Source: Nevskiaceae bacterium (lineage in GTDB: Bacteria; Pseudomonadota; Gammaproteobacteria; Steroidobacterales; Steroidobacteraceae). From it: DNA of 9,394 bases. Location of the stretch: positions 1-9,394 of the forward strand of contig JAITMN010000026.1 of the NCBI GenBank assembly GCA_031277355.1. The letters are read 5' to 3'. Below, one piece after another: positions 7,067 to 9,394 of this stretch; positions within the stretch are counted from its first letter, which is position 1; every line of letters begins with the position of its first letter. A program made the translations under genes and the position numbers. The notes beneath the pieces are model-generated. The model saw only the letters and a list, made by a program, of their open reading frames with translations, did no database searches and was not told the origin of the DNA.

Positions 7067-8335
7067 ATGCACACCCCCTGGTACTGGACCTCAACGTCCG
7101 AGCCCGCGCCGCTGGCGCCGCTGCAAGGCGATGCCGATTGCGACGTGGGCATCGTCGGCGGGGGCCTGGCGGGCATCTCGGCGGCGCTGCATCTGGCGCA
7201 GCGCGGCTATCGCGTCACCGTGCTGGAAGCGCAGCGCATCGGCTGGGGCGCCTCCGGACGCAGCGGCGCGCAGGCGCTGCCCGGCGTCGCGGCCAGCCAG
7301 CAAACGCTGCGCGCGCTGATCGGCGATGCCGATGCGCGCCGCGTGTGGGAGATGTCGGTCGAAGCATTGAGCCTGATGCGCCAACAGATCACCGCGCATC
7401 ACATCGACTGCGATCTGATCGACGGACAAATCCACGCCGCCATCAAGCCCCGCCAGCATCGGGAACTGATCGCCTGGACCGAAGAACTGCGCAAAAACTA
7501 CGGCTACACCAGCGTGCAGATGCTGGACCACACCGAGTTGCGCGAACACATCGACAGCAAGCGCTATCTCTCCGGCATGCTCGACACCAACGCCGCGCAC
7601 CTGCAACCGCTGAAATACCTGCGCGGCCTCGCCGACGCCGCACGCAGCGCAGGCGCGCTGATCCACGAACACACGCGCGCAACGCACTACTCCCGCAGCG
7701 CCGGTCAACTGTTGCTGCACACCGCTCACGGCAACCTCGCCTGCCGCCACATCCTGTTCGCCGGCAATGCGTGGCTGGGCCGCACGGTTCCCTCACTCGC
7801 GCGGCGCATCATGCCGGTAGGCACCTACATCATCGCCACCGAACCGCTGGACCACGCGCTGGCCACTTCATTGCTGCCGAAGAACACCGCAATCACCGAC
7901 ATCAATTGGGTGCTGGATTATTTTCGCCGCAGCAGCGATCACCGTCTGCTGTTCGGCGGGCGCGTCAGCTATTCGGGCCTCGACCCGCTGGGCACCGCAC
8001 GCGCCACGCGCCAACGCATGTTGCGCGTGTTCCCACAACTGGCGCAGGCGCGCATCACACATGCCTGGGGCGGTTATGTGGACATCACGATGAACCGCGC
8101 GCCGGACTTCGGACGACTGGAACCGGATGTGTACTACCTGCAAGGCTTCTCCGGTCACGGCATCGCACTGACCGGCATCGCCGGACTTCTGGCCGCCGAA
8201 GCCATCGCAGGCGTCAGCGAACGCTTCGACGTATTCACGCGCATCGCGCACCGCCCCTTTCCCGGCGGCGCGCTGCTGCGCCGTCCGCTGCTGGTGCTGG
8301 CGATGCTGTACTTTCGTCTGCGCGACCTGCTCTAG
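7067..8335 (+). CDS. puuB: Gamma-glutamylputrescine oxidase (FAD-dependent, DAO family)
   Basis: This 422-residue flavoprotein oxidises gamma-glutamyl-putrescine to gamma-glutamyl-gamma-aminobutyraldehyde with release of ammonia and hydrogen peroxide. It has an N-terminal Rossmann FAD motif, DVGIVGGGLAGISAALHLA (26-44), with E54 at the end of the second strand to hold the FAD ribose, then GWGASGRSGAQ (59-69). The C-terminal flavin-contact segment is GFSGHGIALTG (360-370) and the tail FRLRDLL is common in this family. Length agrees with E. coli PuuB (426 aa). The frame is open for more than 2 kb upstream, but that part is antisense to puuA and puuD. The ATG at 7067 gives the usual short aromatic lead-in (PWYW) before the FAD motif. 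There is no Shine-Dalgarno sequence. It is divergent from puuD by 36 nt. The next step, PuuC, is not in the window. Other small-amine DAO oxidases look alike, so the substrate rests on context. Confidence 0.9.
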   Translation: MHTPWYWTSTSEPAPLAPLQGDADCDVGIVGGGLAGISAALHLAQRGYRVTVLEAQRIGWGASGRSGAQALPGVAASQQTLRALIGDADARRVWEMSVEALSLMRQQITAHHIDCDLIDGQIHAAIKPRQHRELIAWTEELRKNYGYTSVQMLDHTELREHIDSKRYLSGMLDTNAAHLQPLKYLRGLADAARSAGALIHEHTRATHYSRSAGQLLLHTAHGNLACRHILFAGNAWLGRTVPSLARRIMPVGTYIIATEPLDHALATSLLPKNTAITDINWVLDYFRRSSDHRLLFGGRVSYSGLDPLGTARATRQRMLRVFPQLAQARITHAWGGYVDITMNRAPDFGRLEPDVYYLQGFSGHGIALTGIAGLLAAEAIAGVSERFDVFTRIAHRPFPGGALLRRPLLVLAMLYFRLRDLL

Positions 8336-8336
8336 A

Positions 8337-8345
8337 TTTTTTTTT
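8337..8345 (+). terminator. T9 tract after puuB (weak terminator or UP element)
   Basis: Nine consecutive T residues begin one base after the puuB TAG. I could not find a stable GC-rich stem immediately upstream, so a classical intrinsic terminator is not well supported. The tract also lies about 47-55 nt upstream of the start predicted from the 8357-8385 promoter, where an A/T-rich UP element for RNA polymerase alpha would sit. Either or both roles are possible. Confidence 0.3.
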
Positions 8346-8356
8346 CACCGCAAGGC

Positions 8357-8385
8357 TTGACGAACAATTCTGCAATTCATAATAT
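8357..8385 (+). promoter_or_regulatory. Candidate sigma-70 promoter for the globin operon (option 1)
   Basis: TTGACG (8357-8362, 5 of 6 matches to the -35) is followed after 17 nt by TAATAT (8380-8385, 4 of 6 to the -10). A start near 8392 would fall in the middle of the inverted repeat at 8381-8403, so a bound repressor would block RNA polymerase. This region is sharply AT-rich compared with its surroundings. Confidence 0.45.
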
Positions 8386-8405
8386 GAATCTGAAATACAT
8401 ATTAT
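8376..8405 (+). promoter_or_regulatory. Alternative promoter for the globin operon (option 2)
   Basis: TTCATA (8376-8381, 4 of 6) and TATTAT (8400-8405, 5 of 6) are separated by 18 nt. The start would be near 8412, leaving a leader of about 21 nt that includes the GAGGGG ribosome-binding site. In this layout the candidate NsrR site fills the space between -35 and -10, a classic repressor position. The sequence alone does not choose between this and option 1. Confidence 0.4.
8381..8403 (+). promoter_or_regulatory. Candidate NsrR (nitric-oxide-sensing repressor) operator
   Basis: Two 11-bp half-sites, AATATGAATCT (8381-8391) and AAATACATATT (8393-8403), flank one central G. They are inverted repeats with 9 of 11 pairs matching. 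The NsrR consensus as I recall it is AAnATGyATTT, one base, AAATrCATnTT. The right half matches at all defined positions; the left half misses two (A for y, C for T). NsrR is an Rrf2-family [Fe-S] repressor of NO-detoxification genes such as hmp. Its position over the promoter of a globin gene supports the assignment. No nsrR gene is in the window, so the regulator itself is inferred. Confidence 0.6.
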
Positions 8406-8420
8406 AGTGACTCGACCAGC

Positions 8421-8426
8421 GAGGGG
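8421..8426 (+). promoter_or_regulatory. Ribosome-binding site of the globin gene
   Basis: GAGGGG ends 6 nt before the ATG at 8433. It is a strong purine-rich Shine-Dalgarno sequence, in contrast to the missing ones at puuD and puuB, and fixes the globin start. Confidence 0.7.
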
Positions 8427-8432
8427 AATCTG

Positions 8433-8789
8433 ATGAGCCTTTACGAACAACTCGGCGGTGAAGCAGCCGTCAATCTGGCTGTGGACATCTTCTACCGCAA
8501 GGTTTTGCGCGACGATCGCATCAAGCATTATTTCGACGACGTGGACATGGCCCGCCAGTCGGCCAAACAGAAGGCGTTTTTGACGATGGCCTTCGGCGGT
8601 CCCAACAACTACACCGGCGCAGACATGCGCCGCGCCCATGCACATCTGAAAGGGCTCAACGATTCGCACTTTGACGCCGTGGTGGAAAATCTCGGCGCCA
8701 CGCTGAAAGAACTGAACGTGCCCGATGATCTGATCGCGCAGGTTGCGGCGGTTGCCGAGACCACGCGCAACGATGTACTGAACAAGTAA
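8433..8789 (+). CDS. glbN: Group I truncated haemoglobin (GlbN / trHbN type)
   Basis: This 118-residue cytoplasmic haem protein has the compact 2-over-2 globin fold. It closely resembles cyanobacterial GlbN as I recall it: LYEQLGG at the N-terminus, FYRKVL with B10 tyrosine Y21, DVDMARQ and KQKAFLTMAFGG in the CD-E region, proximal haem histidine H69 (F8) in MRRAHAHL, and HFDAVVENLGATL. Aligned to Synechocystis GlbN, distal positions are Q42 (E7), K45 (E10) and Q46 (E11). Y21 with the distal glutamines is the ligand-stabilising set linked to NO dioxygenation in trHbN. The E10 histidine that closes the haem in Synechocystis is lysine here, and the C-terminal histidine that crosslinks to haem there is missing. 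It is preceded by a candidate NsrR operator and followed after 3 nt by an NAD(P)-dependent reductase, so NO or oxygen chemistry with that partner is likely. Function is inferred. Confidence 0.92.
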   Translation: MSLYEQLGGEAAVNLAVDIFYRKVLRDDRIKHYFDDVDMARQSAKQKAFLTMAFGGPNNYTGADMRRAHAHLKGLNDSHFDAVVENLGATLKELNVPDDLIAQVAAVAETTRNDVLNK

Positions 8790-8792
8790 CTG

Positions 8793-9394
8793 ATGCCGAC
8801 GGTCACCTATGGTGGCCAGGCGTTCGAGTGCGGCGAAAAGCAGTCCGTGCTCGAATGTCTGACCGCCGCCGGAATCCAGCGCCCGAGTTCCTGCCGGTCT
8901 GGCACCTGCCAAACCTGCATGATGCGCGCGGTTTCCGGCAGCGTGCCCGAACGTGCGCAGAAGGGGTTGAAGAGCACACTGCTGGCGCGGAATTGTTTTC
9001 TGCCCTGCGTGTGTTTTCCGGACGGCGATATGGAGATCGCCGATCTGGGAGATGTGGGCAAGCTCCAGGGCGAAGTCACGTCCGTTGAACCCTTCGGCGG
9101 CGACATCCTCAGCGTGCGCATCAAGCCGCTTGCGCCCTTCGACTATCGCGCCGGCCAATTCATCCGCTTCTTCAAGGACGATCACACCATTCGCAACTAC
9201 TCGCTGGCCAGCGTGCCGGCGCTGGATCAGCACCTGAACCTGCACGTGCGGCGCATGCCCAACGGACGGGTCAGCAACTGGATGGCCGAACATCTGAAAG
9301 TCGGCGATACGGTCACGATTTCCGAAGCATCGGGCGATTGCCTGTATGCGCCCGGCAAGCCGGAGCAGAACATCCTGCTGATCGGCACCGGTTC
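8793..9394 (+). CDS. [2Fe-2S] ferredoxin-FAD/NAD(P) oxidoreductase, partial (runs off the right edge)
   Basis: The first 200 residues of a fused electron-transfer reductase are visible. The N-terminal plant-type ferredoxin domain (about 1-85) has cluster ligands C34, C39, C42 and, 29 residues later, C72 (CRSGTCQTC and LPC). A ferredoxin-reductase FAD domain follows (about 90-185) with the flavin motif RNYSLAS (134-140) and HLNLHVRRMPNGRVSNWM (147-164). The window ends at LLIGTG (195-200), the start of the NAD(P)-binding domain. Such proteins carry electrons from NAD(P)H through FAD and the iron-sulphur centre to an oxygenase or haem partner. The ATG lies 3 nt after the globin stop, so both are almost certainly one operon and the globin is the likely acceptor. 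Similar modules serve aromatic oxygenases (phenol or benzoate hydroxylase reductases), but no oxygenase gene is seen here. Extra cysteines C68 and C74 flank C72. Confidence 0.9.
   Translation, partial: MPTVTYGGQAFECGEKQSVLECLTAAGIQRPSSCRSGTCQTCMMRAVSGSVPERAQKGLKSTLLARNCFLPCVCFPDGDMEIADLGDVGKLQGEVTSVEPFGGDILSVRIKPLAPFDYRAGQFIRFFKDDHTIRNYSLASVPALDQHLNLHVRRMPNGRVSNWMAEHLKVGDTVTISEASGDCLYAPGKPEQNILLIGTG

Noticed and set aside
8357..8370. FNR/DNR-type site starting at TTGAC
   Set aside because: The second half (ATTC) does not match the ATCAA half expected after a 4-nt spacer; the segment is better explained as a -35 element.
8235..9293. 352-codon minus-strand open frame opposite the globin and reductase
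   Set aside because: The plus strand encodes well-conserved globin and ferredoxin-reductase proteins, with a good ribosome-binding site at the globin. The reverse frame shows no domain and also covers the intergenic promoter.

Overview
This window comes from a GC-rich proteobacterium, most likely a gammaproteobacterium. The basis is codon use, long antisense open frames typical of GC-rich coding DNA, and proteins that match the Enterobacteria/Pseudomonas PotFGHI and Puu families; genus cannot be fixed from the sequence alone. It holds nine protein-coding genes in three blocks, with very little non-coding DNA. I see no tRNA, rRNA, CRISPR array, insertion sequence or integration site.

Block 1 (minus strand, about 7030 down to 4) runs puuD - puuA - potF - potG - potH - potI - a polyphosphate-glucokinase-like ROK gene. 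PotF binds putrescine in the periplasm, PotH and PotI form the inner-membrane channel and PotG is the ATPase. PuuA then gamma-glutamylates imported putrescine and PuuD later hydrolyses gamma-glutamyl-GABA to glutamate and GABA. From potG onward the genes overlap or nearly touch (12-nt gap, TAATG, ATGA, ATGA). A 112-nt gap before potF carries a plausible extended -10 element, so the transporter may also have its own promoter. The last gene, a sugar kinase, is an unexpected member of a polyamine operon.

Block 2 (plus strand, 7067-8335) is puuB, the flavin oxidase that oxidises gamma-glutamyl-putrescine. It is divergent from puuD across only 36 bp. Neither gene has a visible Shine-Dalgarno sequence and the two candidate -10 elements lie almost back to back, so one or both messages may be leaderless or nearly so. 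The aldehyde dehydrogenase (PuuC), GABA transaminase (PuuE) and a PuuR-type regulator are not in the window.

Block 3 (plus strand, 8433 to the right edge) is a two-gene unit: a group I truncated haemoglobin (GlbN type) and, 3 nt later, a fused [2Fe-2S] ferredoxin / FAD / NAD(P) reductase cut by the window edge. The short AT-rich region before the globin contains a 23-bp inverted repeat (8381-8403) whose right half matches the NsrR (nitric-oxide-sensing repressor) consensus as I recall it at every defined position. My reading is an NO-inducible 'split flavohaemoglobin': globin and reductase as separate, co-expressed proteins doing the job of Hmp. This is the most interesting part of the window and is an inference, not a demonstrated function.
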